From positions 1,189,085,001 to 1,189,149,000 of the forward strand of contig CM028132.1 of NCBI GenBank assembly GCA_016271365.2: a stretch of 64,000 bases of DNA, in the 5' to 3' direction. The notes below the pieces were generated by a model. That model was not told the origin of the DNA, ran no database searches, and worked only from the letters and a program-made list of their open reading frames with translations. Of the stretch, positions 10,088 to 20,529 are shown in pieces. This stretch comes from Neoceratodus forsteri (taxonomy: Eukaryota; Chordata; Ceratodontiformes; Ceratodontidae). Within the stretch, counting starts at the first letter, position 1; each line of letters opens with the position of its first letter. A program made the position numbers and the translations under genes.

Positions 10088-10860
10088 ATGGAGGGGGTGC
10101 TACTAGACACCAGGGATATATGTATGTATTTATTTATTTAAATCTAGGATTGCAAGTACCTTTGAGCCAAGGCTCTTTTACAAAGGTTCCACATCAGGAG
10201 TAGTACATACATGTTAATTAAGAGCATACAACAATTTACAACAGTTCAGGTACACATCACAGTATACAATATACATAATATGCATACAGAAGGATCACAT
10301 AGGAAACCTAGATCAGACAACTAGGTGAGGGAGGAAGGGTGAGAGAAAAGTGGAGGTGCAGAAGCAAAAGAGACTAGAGCAGCTCAAGGCATTGTCAATG
10401 TACATCAGAGAGAGGTGCTGGCAAGAGGGGGAAGAGAGGGAGGAGGGGGACAGAGGTAATGAGGCTAATAAGTGCAGAGTAGGAAGAACAGGGTGTGGGC
10501 AGTGATCTCAATGAGGAAGGGGGAAGTTAGCGGTGGCAGTCACAAAATATTAAGGGGGACAGCGATCCAAGGGTGGTGGGGTGCCACCAGACACCAGTGA
10601 AAAAATAAAATAATGCGGGGAAAGCCAATCGGGGGTGCCACTATACACCAGGGAAATGTATAATTATTACAGGGACAGTGATCAGAAAGGGGGCTGCCAC
10701 TAGGCACCAGGGAAGTATATAAGTTTTAGGGGAGTGGGGGATGGCATTTGGATGCTGGGGGATGCCACTAGTCACCAGGGAAATGTACACTTATGGGGAT
10801 GGGGATCGGAGGGTGGGGGGTGCCACTAGACAGCAGGGAAATGTATGTAACATACAACAA
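10088..10860 (+). repeat. Minisatellite, units of about 55-75 bp, split by a LINE fragment
   Basis: The phrase 'gccactagacaccaggga' with small changes occurs at about 10094, 10577, 10636, 10690, 10763 and 10820, each followed by a 'aa.gta.a' stretch and a G-rich spacer. The first copy is separated from the rest by the L2-like fragment at 10125-10535, so the fragment inserted into the array. Confidence 0.65.
10125..10535 (-). mobile_element. L2/Rex1-like LINE 3' fragment inserted in minisatellite
   Basis: Starts with 'tatttatttattta' and 'aagtacctttgagccaagg', the 3'-end signature of the minus-strand TTTA-tailed family (compare 12727, 46380, 52820). The remainder to 10535 is purine-rich, as in the corresponding part of the 52820-53720 copy. 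No reading frame survives. Confidence 0.5.
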
Positions 10861-11731
10861 TGCATGCGGCAGTAGAGCATAGATGCCACATTTTTGCACT
10901 TTAATAACTTTGGAACAGACTCATATTGTTTCACTAGTAAAAGGCACATCTGTGGGCCAAGCCCTTTCTACCCTGTAAATTTCAAACCAAAATTCCAGTC
11001 TGTCTGTCTGCAAGGTGATGACCAAAAAACTGTCACTAAACACTGTTCAGCCTACATTTTTTGTACCAATGGAATACGAAACAACCATTAGCGAGTCACA
11101 AAAAAGGATTAAAAAAAGAACACCTTTAGGGTTCTTTTTCCAACAGTTAACTACAGAGTCTATCTAATGGGGTCCCAATGAGCAATATACATTTGTTGGT
11201 ATCCCTCTATGATGCCATTGTTGTGTTTTAATTTTTTTTTTATAAAAATGAAAAACAACATGGCAGAATATGAAAAACCTCATGAACAAAGAGATGAAAA
11301 AAAGATTCCCATATGAAAACTTCATACAGTTATTTTGAAGTGCTTGCTGAGCATGCTCAGAACCTGAATTTTTAAAATTTAATAACTTTGGAAAGGATTA
11401 ATATGTTTTTGCCAAACTAGCAAAAGGCATGTCTGTGAGCCAAGCCCTTTGCACCCTAAAAGTTTCTGGCCAAATTTCCAAACCATCTGGGTGCAATGTG
11501 ATGACAAAACAGCAGCAAAAAACAGCAATTTTTTTTACTTTTTTTTTTTTTGCTGTCTGCATCTCAGAAATCGCACATCCGACTGAAACGAAACTTGGCA
11601 CCTCAAGAGACCTACCCTATGAGATCACACATGCAAACATTCATACAAATCTGTTGAATGGATGCAACAATATTCATGTGCAAAATTTGAAGTTTTACAT
11701 AGAAAGCCCTGCTCAACCTCTCAACCCTAAA

Positions 11732-11757
11732 TATAGTGGTGCTACAGCACCACTATA
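11732..11757. repeat. Perfect hairpin, 12-bp stem, 2-base loop
   Basis: 'tatagtggtgct' followed by 'ac' and its exact reverse complement. It lies where the repeat-A-like sequence gives way to other sequence, so it may be a terminal structure. Chance is unlikely for a perfect 12-bp stem with a 2-base loop at this spot, but function is unknown. Confidence 0.6.
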
Positions 11758-11965
11758 ATATATATCCCATATATCACATATGCTTCCCTGTATTATGTAC
11801 TATAAAAGAATACACATAGGTCTTCTTGGTAGTCTATGTTTCTATAGACACTAGGGAATTGCAGGGGAAAAGAAGAGAGGGGGAATTGTAGGGGTGAGGA
11901 AGGGAGGCAAAGAGATGGCCACAGATCAAGTGAGGTCTGCAGCAAAAAAAAAAGATAAAACAGTC

Positions 11966-12016
11966 AAATTGAATGGGCCCAGCGGCCCTTATCTGCCATC
12001 ACATTCTATGTTTTAG
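11966..12016 (+). mobile_element. CR1-type LINE 3' tail
   Basis: 'gaatgggcccagcggccctt' followed by 'atctgccatcacattctatg' matches the terminal sequence of the LINEs ending at 1231 and 59370. The body to the left (11780-11960) is too diverged to follow. Confidence 0.6.
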
Positions 12017-12620
12017 AGTAGCTTTTAATGTTCTGTTGTATTTTTTTAGAATAATTTTAACTGCCCTCTCAGAAAAAATTGCATTAGGTCTGTTATAGCA
12101 ATAGAGATGAAGTATGAAGGCCATACTAAAAAAAGTCATATGATTTTGAAATCTCTTGTAAGATAATTAAGCAATAACATAGGTGGCAGAAGGGTCTGAA
12201 AAGTGATAGGCCAAGGATGTAAAGGGAAAATCCCCCCCTCCAGTGATGAATGGCTTCACCCACGCCCTTCTTTTTGTCTTGATCAAATCTGAAAGTGGAG
12301 GGAGTCCCTCTCACTGACTGACAGCATCTCCCTGTGCCTAGTGACTTGATGCCCCCCTGTAGGCAAGGCCCTTCATTTTCATTTCTAAAGTTTGTCCACT
12401 GGGCCTTAACTGAGTAGGCCATGACCTCAACCCAACCTCCATCAACACTACTCAGGCTTCACTTTCCAAAATTCTACTGAAACCCTGGAAGTCACAAAGG
12501 GAATGTAGTAAGTAACATTGTTTACTGCACATGCTGCATTTTGTAGGCACAGTTCTTCCTAGTTATACATTACTATGATTCCAGAAACTGATAGGGCCCA
12601 GTCCTACCACTTTTGAAAGT

Positions 12621-12951
12621 GGTAGGGCAATGGCCATAGTGGCTCCCCTTGTTCTGGCACCTATGGGCAGTAATACAGGACAGGGTGTGGAATACATGAG
12701 CTATTATCACTTCACAAATTTAATTTCATTCATTTAATTTATTTATTTCACCAAGAAAAGGCTCCATTGAGCAAGCTCATTTGCATGTGGTAGGGCAACG
12801 GCCATAGTGGCCCCCTTGTTCCAGCACCTATGATCAATAATACAGGACAGGGTGTGGTATACATGGGATATTATCACTTCACAAATTTCATTTAATTCAT
12901 TTCATTTATTTATGTCACCAGGGAAAGGCTCCATTGAGCAAGCTCAGTTAC
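12621..12951. repeat. Tandem duplication, period 168 bp
   Basis: 'ggtagggcaa.ggccatagtgg' at 12621 recurs at 12789, and the following text (cacctatg..cagtaatacaggacagggtgtgg, then 'ttatcacttcacaaattt' and the LINE 3' end 'aaaggctccattgagcaagctca') is repeated in order. Each unit includes the T-rich 3' terminus of the L2-like LINE, so the duplication happened after that insertion. Confidence 0.8.
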
Positions 12952-13480
12952 AAGGAGGCCCTTGGTAGGACAGCATACATGGTTAAAACTATAAATTTAC
13001 AGAGCATGGCAGCATAAAGACATAGATCAACTAACAGAAGGAATAAAATTACATTCAGTACCTGTATCTCATATCCATTTTATATAAGCTATAGCAGACA
13101 GTAGAAGTGCAGATTATATGCTATATTATATGACTCTATTAATACTACAGCCTATGCAAACTCTACTAAAGGCGAGTGCTAATACATAGGGTTCAAGTAC
13201 CTTATCATATGATCACAGTCTAGGTAAAGGACCAGCCACATGAACAAGGTTCATCATATAATTTTCCAGTGAGTATCTTAAAGGTGTTAGGGCTTACCAA
13301 TGCTGAAAGTTTCTAGGTGGATTGCAATGAGTTCCAGAGGGTGGAAATGGAACAACTAATGCAGTCTTCCCTATCTGTGTGGCACATACCAGAATGTTGA
13401 GGAGTATGTAGTTCTTTTTCCAGAGGGCATAGTTGCTATGGGATATTTGGAATAGATTAGTGATATAACATTTAGGAAAC
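12725..13480 (-). mobile_element. L2/Rex1-like LINE, 3' part
   Basis: 3' terminus 'tttatttatttcaccaag' with 'ggctccattgagcaagctca' (duplicated, see the tandem duplication). The body on the minus strand to about 13480 includes a frame around 13294-13400 reading FHFHPLELIAIHLETFSIG in one phase, the decayed counterpart of the 'P.LWNSLP' C-terminal block. 5'-truncated, not coding. Confidence 0.5.
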
Positions 13481-13483
13481 TTG

Positions 13484-13690
13484 GGAGGCAGAGTAGCGCA
13501 GTGGTCTAAGGCTCTGAGCTGCAAATCTGGTGACATCCAGCAGACCAGACCTGGGTTTGAATCCCACAGCTTCCACTTGCATACTGTGTGACCCTGAGCA
13601 AGTCACTTAACCTCCTTGTGCTCCCAGGTCACTCCTGTAAAAAAGCTTTCAGCTTAGTGTGCTATACCTGGTTAAACAACTAAATAAAAA
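13484..13690 (+). mobile_element. tRNA-headed CORE/MIR-like SINE
   Basis: The head contains an A-box-like 'agtagcgcagtggtctaag' (13492-13510) and a B-box 'gggtttgaatccc' (13553-13565), the internal RNA polymerase III promoter of tRNA-derived SINEs. The tail has 'gtgtgaccctgagcaagtca' then 'cttaacctcc' (13586-13616), the conserved 3' segment shared by MIR/CORE SINEs and L2 LINEs, ending in an A-rich run at about 13690. Nearly full length. Other copies: 50165 (plus), 38780 (plus), 35955 and 52240 (minus). Confidence 0.85.
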
Positions 13691-16365
13691 AAAAACTCTT
13701 GTATGCCAACATGTATGAATTTATTAGCCTCCTGGTTGTTAGTGAGGGCCATCCGATGGTTTCGTACAACTTGCATTGGTGAGTCGTAGGTCCTAATAGG
13801 CAAGTGGCAAACACCACCAATTTGGAAGACTTAATGTACCCTCTCTACACACACATACATCATTTGAAATCTTATTATGTCTACTTTAAGATGAGGTATG
13901 ATGTGGAGCTGTCAAGTGGTGCCATTACCATAGAAATGGGGCTAAACAATGACACCCTCAACATGTTAGAATGACCACTTTGAAATATTTGCATTCGTTT
14001 CTGTTAGTTTAATGATGCTATGTATTATTTCAAGACATAAAATAGGATTTCTTTGTGATCTCTAAGCATCACAACACTCTAAAGGATAAAACAAAAACTA
14101 ATAACAAATTTGTACAGGTATCATTGAAATGTAATAGCACTGGTGACATTTCTAGTCAACATCATTATCATCATCTTGTTCATCATCATGATTTCTGTCA
14201 AGAGTGCATGGGTTACCACAGTCTTCATTGCCTCAGCATGTACACAGTTCTGTGCAGGCAAGATTGTTTTGACTATAGACACAGTTGATTGTGCAGCAAT
14301 CCCTACTGGTACAGGCACAAATAAGGTCTTGTAAAAGCTCAGATGCCACTGGGCCCTTGAAGAATACAGGAAGTAGTTCATCATCCACATGTTTCCATCC
14401 ATGTTGCAATGGTGATCGAATATCTGGTTTATCTATGTGCAAAGACATCCAAATCTTTGTTTTCCAAGATGCTCTTTTGACACTGCTCTTCAAAACTGGT
14501 GGTAGTTTGGCCAGTGACTTGTCCTTTTTGATGGCTAGATTGAGGCGCAAGCAATTCAGGTCTCTGTGAGCCTCCTTTTCTTTCTTGCTCTGGTCATACA
14601 GCACTGCTACTAACTTCCTTGCTGCAGAAATTGTGGCTTGTTCGTCACTCTCTCCCAATTTGGCACGATCTGTGAAGTGGTAAGCTCCCTTTCTTTTGAC
14701 AACATTAAACACAGATTTTTCCCCCAATACCAATTAGGGATTGCATAGAGTCACATCCTGTTAATGCGTGTACTGCAGGATGTATGTTGCAAAAATTAGG
14801 AGTGACTGCATCACAAATTGCATGCATAGGTATCAAGCGACAATTGTCAGTTGTGCTGGTAATGGTGCCTGTTTCTATCCACGTTATCTACATGTTCCAT
14901 TTTTGGAAAGCAGTGAACAGCAAGGACCAAAACATCTGTATCAGGTGACCTAATTACTATTGTTCCTTTGATACCAAGAGACCCAAAAGCCATACTGGCA
15001 CATACAGCATGCAGAAGCATCCTTGTAAGATCCAACACGCGTGCACTGTCCTTGAGCAGAGGAAATCAGAGGCTGTAAAGTTTTAGTATATAGCAATTAT
15101 TTATTCTTCAAAGTTACAGCAGCTTCTGTTTGTGCCTCAATAGTCTGAGCACCTACCCCAGCACTTCACCTCTGATACTGTGATTTTCCCTCCCTCGCCA
15201 GACTTAAATTTGGTCTTCTTGGCCACATAAGTGAATATTTTGATGCCAGATTTCTTGATGGGGCTGAAGAAGCTACGTGTCCCATCAGAATCAAGTGCAC
15301 TTCTCATAAATCTCTCCATTTGTTCTTCACTAACATCTGATATTGTCAGTAGAGACTCTTGTACATCTGATGGTACATGCAGTCCAGTAGATATGTTGAT
15401 AAGCACCTCTGGATGTGATTCAGGGTCAAATGGGTTTGTCATATTGTTGATGACAAGGTTAGTAAGGGCTGTAACATGCTCTTCATCCCTCTTCAGTGCA
15501 GAGGCAAGGACTTGTCTGTGGACTTTGTCTTCACTACTTGTTGATAGGCCACTTTGTTCTCTCATAGCTTTTGCATATTCACTCCAACATGTTGTGTGAG
15601 GATCCATCTGACAAGGGCTGGCTTCTTTCTTGTCAGTCCTACAATCCCACTGCTGCCCTTTGAGTCTTTGATGACAGTTTTCTCTGCTCCCACATCACTC
15701 CAAATTCCACTGAAAGAACCAGGAGTCTGATGCACAGCAAATTCCCTTGATTCAAAGGCACTGTGTGCTTCTTCAGGGAGATTTAGCATATCAAGAATGT
15801 AGAATGGAATCCACCTGGCATATTGGGCCTGTTTGCAGCAAAGAAGTATGGAAGCATGGCATGCTGTGTGTCTGTAGATGAAGTTTCCAATCACCCTCTT
15901 GCTCTACACAGACATTTATAAGTAGTATCTGCATAACTTGGAGAAAATGATCCCAGAACTTGAATGTAAGAGACTGGGCATACCCCCATGTCTGAAATTC
16001 CTCCAGTAGTGGTAGCATATGTTGAGTTTGAGCATCATCAAGCTCTTTAGTGACATGTTGTAAGGACTCAGTGTCTTCAGACTCAAACACCTACTGAGTG
16101 TCAGCCAACATTTGCCAGACAAATGCTGGAACTCCATGAGTACCACCTCCCTGCTCCCACCTTTTAAAAAATTAAGAAATTTTCAGAGCACTCAGGGCCT
16201 CAAATGCTAGAGTCAAGCCACATAGAGCATGGTGGAATTGCTTACCAGCAAGCATTTTATCTGCAGTAAAAGCTGCATACACATCAGAAACATCAAGAAG
16301 GTCTAGCAATCCTGCATCTCCCCAAAATTTCCCAATACATGCAATAAAACAACACACTGAAAGCT

Positions 16366-17215
16366 AGAAACATAGACTTTGATGGCAGATAAGGACAGCT
16401 TGGCCCACCCAGTCTGCCCATTTTCCCTAACTATTGGATAAGCTGTAGATCCTAGTTAACCGACAGCCTACTTCCTCCTACCCCCCACTAGAAATGCTTT
16501 ATGCCTGTCCCATGCATTCTTGAATTCCCCCACTGTTTTCGATCACATGACCTCAACAGGAAGGCCATTCCATGCATCCACCACCCTCTCTGTGAAAAAA
16601 TACTTCCTCACATTGCCTCTAACCTGTCCCCCATCTTTAAATTGTGCCCCCTTGTTCTTGCACATCTCTTTTTCTGAAAGATGTTACCCTCTTGGACTTT
16701 GTTGATTCCATTGAGGTACTTAAATGTTTCTATCATGTCCCCCTCCTTTCCTCAAGAGTATACATATTAAGTTCCTTTTGTCTCTCTTCATATGACTTCT
16801 GGTGCAGACCCTTCATCATTTTAGTTGCTCTCCTCTGCACTGCTTCCATCCTGTCTATGTCCCTGTGGAGATGGGGGTCTCCAGAACTGCGTGCAGTACT
16901 CCAGTTGGGGGTCTCACCAACTGTCTGTACAGAGGGATAACAACTTCCTGTTTTCTACTGGTGATGCCTCTCCCTATGCATCCCAGTATCCCCTCCAGCC
17001 CTCCTTACTGCCTTCTCACATTGCTTGCCTACCTTTAAGTCATCTGATATGACTACCCCCAGGTCCCTTTCCATTTTTGTTGTTGTTAGTACCTCCCCCC
17101 ACATTATGTACACTTCCCCTGAGTTTTTGTTTTCCAGATGCATTACTTTGCACTTATTTGTATTGAATCTAAGCTGCCATACTTTTACACAGGGTTGAAA
17201 AACCACCCAGGTGAA
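16366..17215 (-). mobile_element. 5'-truncated CR1-type LINE inside the transposon gene
   Basis: 3' tail at 16366-16440 is the reverse of the family end (agactttgatggcagataag). The upstream part includes the 16955-17206 frame with LRFNTNKCKVMHLE and KMERDLGVVISDDLKVGKQC, the region after the RT active site, with the usual C-terminal segment (lower coordinates) in broken frames. It separates the VKWTL piece (ending 17238) from the FIACIGKFWG piece (starting 16357), so it inserted after the host transposon gene had settled. Confidence 0.85.
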
Positions 17216-18509
17216 TCATATTTGTACCATGTTCATTTTAGAGAGTCCATTTTACTTGCTGAGCAACAGCATACAGTTGCTGATCCATGATCTGAACGTC
17301 ATGCTGCTGGCCTACAGCTGCTGACATTTCCTTACATTTCAGCATTGTAGTATAGACTGTGGCCATGTCAGCTGGTCTGGCATCCACAATAGGTGCATAT
17401 GCAACTGCTATGTAGGTGCTCTTCTTTGTGTCAAGCTTGTGGTTGAAACCAGTCCAAAATGGAATCACCTGAGTGTGAACAATATCAACGTCATTTGGCA
17501 TTGGTAGGACATCATGAGGTAGTAGTCCTAAAAGACACCAGGCGCGATCTCAGACAGCTTTCACTTGTAGGCAACAGGAGTTTATTTTCTCAAGTACTTT
17601 TTCATGGCGAGTTGGTTCTGGATGTGGTCTAGGTTTTTCAAATGCTGCACACTGCATAAGAGACCCTGATTGCCCGGGGAGAGTAAGTGACTTTTCTTTC
17701 TCACACTTCAGTGATATTTCTTGTGAAGCTGGACTTTCTGCAGACTGTTCTTGAAATACAACTCCCGCCATTGAATGGAAGGTATTCTTTCCATCAATGG
17801 TCTCTACGTTGTTGTCTATACTATCATCTCCTTCATGGATGAGATTTCCTCGAGCATGAAGTGGTACAATTCCATTTGGAATGATCACACCTCCTTGGAA
17901 TCTTTCTACTTCAGTTTTTGCAGCAGTAGTCATGAACCGCATCAGCTCGTCATAATTGATGCAGAATCCATGAAGATGCAGTATGTCAATTAAATTGCAA
18001 GACCCAAACTCATGGTGTAGCTGTGCAGCAAGGTTTATGTGCAGTGGTGTGATAATTTTGGAACTGTTAAATACTATACACTCCATAATTGAGAGGCACC
18101 TTCTTTTAATGTCTTCTGAAGTATAATATTTGTTGCTGGCTGAATTATATGTCTCTTTATCTATCAAAGAAAGGGCAAACTCCTTCACCAGTTGGGGCAC
18201 AAAAGTAGCTGACCTCTGTAAATTACAATCCTTTGCTTTGGATAATATTCTGATCGTTTCATTTTTGCTATTTCAGACTGAAGGATTGAAGCGGAATTAT
18301 ACAAAACCACTTGTTAATTTGAAAGCTGTTCATCAGGCTCACTTGCCAGAAGAACATCCACAAAACATTTCAATAACTTAAGTTCCTGCTTCAGATTACT
18401 AGCAGCTTGGCTGGTATCAACCAATGTTATTGTGCTGCATAGAACAATGGTAGACTTGCCTTGTCCATGCTGTGGATGGAATGAAATTGCAGAACCATAG
18501 TGTTTTTCT

Positions 18510-19368
18510 ATTGCCCAATCGGACCCACAATAACTGCACACAAACACCAGGTTTCAGATTTTGGCATAAAAGGCCGCAGCTTTACTAAACAGTAAACATT
18601 TTATTTACAGTACATCAAAATCTCTAGATACAATCCTTACACTTGTACACAGTTAAGCAAGAGACCCCTGGGGCAGTGAATTCAGGGGTGTGGTGCTTCC
18701 AATTGGGAGAACTCTGGCTCTTGAGTCAGGCAGACCCACCCAGGGCCATGCCTCTCCCTCAGACAGTCCCTCCCACTCATTTGCATCTTGGGGTATCATA
18801 CCAGTTGAGCGGGGCTGGTGCCCCCCCCCGGGGCCGCCTTCCCCGTCCTCCAGCCCTGAAATCCCTATGATGCCCACTGTGTTCTTTGGTACCCCTTTTT
18901 CCCTGATAGTGTACCCACCCAGGGTCTCGCCACCTGGGGCCTGGGTCACCCAATACCACGAGTGCTTAATTTACCTATCCACCCTGAATTTACACCCCAT
19001 CCATTACAGTTTGCTGTGACATTTAAATTGCGGGCCCCTGAGGGTAATAAACATTCCATACCTTTCAACACTTGCACTTGCACCATTGAAACAAAAACTT
19101 AGATGGGTGGGTGGGTGGAATGTCAAAGGTCAAGGCGAGTTCAGAGAAGGTAATCCCTCTGCACTCCCTAAAAAAACCTTGATGACCCTTGAAGCTTCGG
19201 ACATGCCCCTCTCCATTAATGAGGGCCCATGCTGATTGGCCCTCCCTGGTAGCCAGGCTGGGCCATCATTCACCGAGGGCGTGGTGGCTCAGCTTCATGG
19301 CTTGCCTCCTGAAGTTGCGTGGGCTGTGTGCAAAGCTACCCCCCTGGTGAGAGGCCGGAGGTCAATCT
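18510..19368 (-). mobile_element. LTR-like insertion in the transposon gene (solo LTR candidate)
   Basis: About 860 bp separates two adjacent parts of the transposon protein: SSSKLQAR at 19369 and EKHYGSAISF at 18508 would otherwise join directly. Read leftward it has a 'gccaatcagc' CCAAT-like box (19223-19233), a G/C-rich middle, then 'taaataaaatg' (18594-18604), a polyadenylation-like signal, followed by a short U5-like tail. That layout fits a solo LTR. No second LTR, primer site or target duplication could be confirmed; a processed 3' gene end is the alternative. Confidence 0.5.
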
Positions 19369-20478
19369 TGCCTGTAATTTGCTACTGGAATAGCTTTCTG
19401 TTTCTACATCTGAGGGAAGCAGGGCTTTATATCTTTGTAGCAGCTTGGACAGGAGAAGGGCCTTCTTGTTGTACATAAGATCATTGTCTATCTCTTTAAT
19501 CAGCTGATAAAATGCAATGTCATAAGGTGACTGTATTGTTGCAGTGGAACTATATGATATTGCTTTCAGATTCATTTTACTCAAGTAGGAAGAAAGGCAT
19601 GTTGAGTGATAAACTGCATCCTTAGCAATCAAGTCTTCCTCAGATATTCTGTGCAACATGTCATCATCTCCTCTTTGAAGTGCTGCCTCCCTTAGATTGG
19701 TTTCTCTCTCAAATGTTTCAATTTTATGAAGTTTCTTGTCTTTCTTGTGTGTTTTTCTCAAGCAAACAATGCAACAGGACCAATTGCTGGAGGACATGCT
19801 TGCTGTGGTGGCTACAGAAGCAGGTGAACATGATGCTGTCTGATTGGATACAGAGTCTGTTTTCTTTCCTGGGTTGAATACAGCTCTGACATATGCCACA
19901 TCTGACTTGCTTGTGTATTTCTGAAAGCTACCCCTGTGATAGAGTATTGGTGGCACATCATGTAAACTAGAAAACTCATCCAGTAGCCACCAATACAGTT
20001 TATCTCTCCTGGCTTCTGATGCCAGCATCACAGAATCCTGTCCAGCACTGGTGGCTTTTAATAGTTTTGCATTCTATTGATATTCTTGACAACACATTTT
20101 TCAAAGTTTGTGGAGAGTCTTTTTCTCTTTGATGTAAGCTTTAAGAGGCTTGTATCCTCCATGTCTTCATATACTGTAACTTCCCTGTGGAGGTAAAATT
20201 CAAAAAGTATATTGTTAGCATTACCACCACCAGTACCACCAATTTTATGTTTGCTTGCACGCATGTGCAAGAAACATAGTGCCATCATTCGAGTTTTCAG
20301 AGGTGTGGCAGCCCTCCTCCAATTCAGTCAGTGTGTTTGCAGGCACAGCCGCAGTTCTCCAATGCCTGCTGGAGCTGTCTATGACAGCAGTCCAAAATGC
20401 AGTGGAGTACAGTTGAAAGGGGGAGCTACGCTTCAGTGAGCAGCGATAAGATATTGCCTGCTCATGTGCGCTCCCCCT

Positions 20479-20497
20479 ACACACACACACACACACA
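20479..20497. repeat. (AC)n microsatellite
   Basis: Short alternating AC run. Confidence 0.9.
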
Positions 20498-20529
20498 TAT
20501 ACTGTGTGCTCATCCCCCCCCGCACACTG

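Larger units (their letters stand above)
6190..11760 (+). repeat. Composite repeat 'A', copy 1 (several tandem arrays)
   Basis: Large non-coding composite. From left: an AT-rich flank with the phrase 'taataactctggaa' (6225); a perfect 21-bp inverted repeat at 6887-6907/6939-6959; three 115-125-bp tandem units (6985-7335); an arm (7350-7600) matched inverted at 9830-10085; the palindromic-unit array (7650-8850); an inserted repeat B (8890-9110); degraded array units (9300-9830); a minisatellite (10088-10860); and two tandem-like blocks with 'taataactttggaa' (10906, 11378). A perfect 12-bp hairpin at 11732-11757 may mark the right end. A second, shorter copy lies at 20530-22740. The true ends and class are unknown. 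Confidence 0.55.
14130..20290 (-). pseudogene. Transposon protein with N-terminal zinc-binding and C-terminal XPG-like nuclease parts
   Basis: Fragments in order, reading leftward: a basic N-terminal piece (20288-20058); Cys-x2-Cys with a later His-x2-Cys (CIVC near 19765, YHSTC near 19605), a likely zinc site; EKHYGSAISFHPQHGQGKS (18510-18450); an FGSCNLIDILHLHGFCINYDE region and ETIDGKNTFHSMAGVVFQ (18200-17550); VIPFWTGFN (17470); FIACIGKFWGDAGLLDLL (16340); EQEGDWKLHLQT (15885); YARWIPFYILDMLNLP and KDSKGSSGIVGLTRKKPALV (15830-15600); NPFDPE and SPIKKSGIKIFTYV (15430-15230); RSPDTDVLVLAV (14950) and HALTGCDS (about 14747-14770), the XPG-like acidic motifs; then a Cys-rich tail ending in an acidic run. 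This combination occurs in large uncharacterised transposon proteins of many animals. Multiple stops, two insertions and an internal deletion make it a relic. Confidence 0.7.

Noticed and set aside
13484..13600. Functional tRNA gene
   Set aside because: A and B boxes are present but the sequence does not fold as a tRNA cloverleaf and continues into a CORE/MIR tail; it is a SINE.
14130..20290. Intact multi-exon host gene
   Set aside because: Breaks coincide with stops, frameshifts and identifiable transposon insertions rather than splice sites, and the protein type is a known transposon class.
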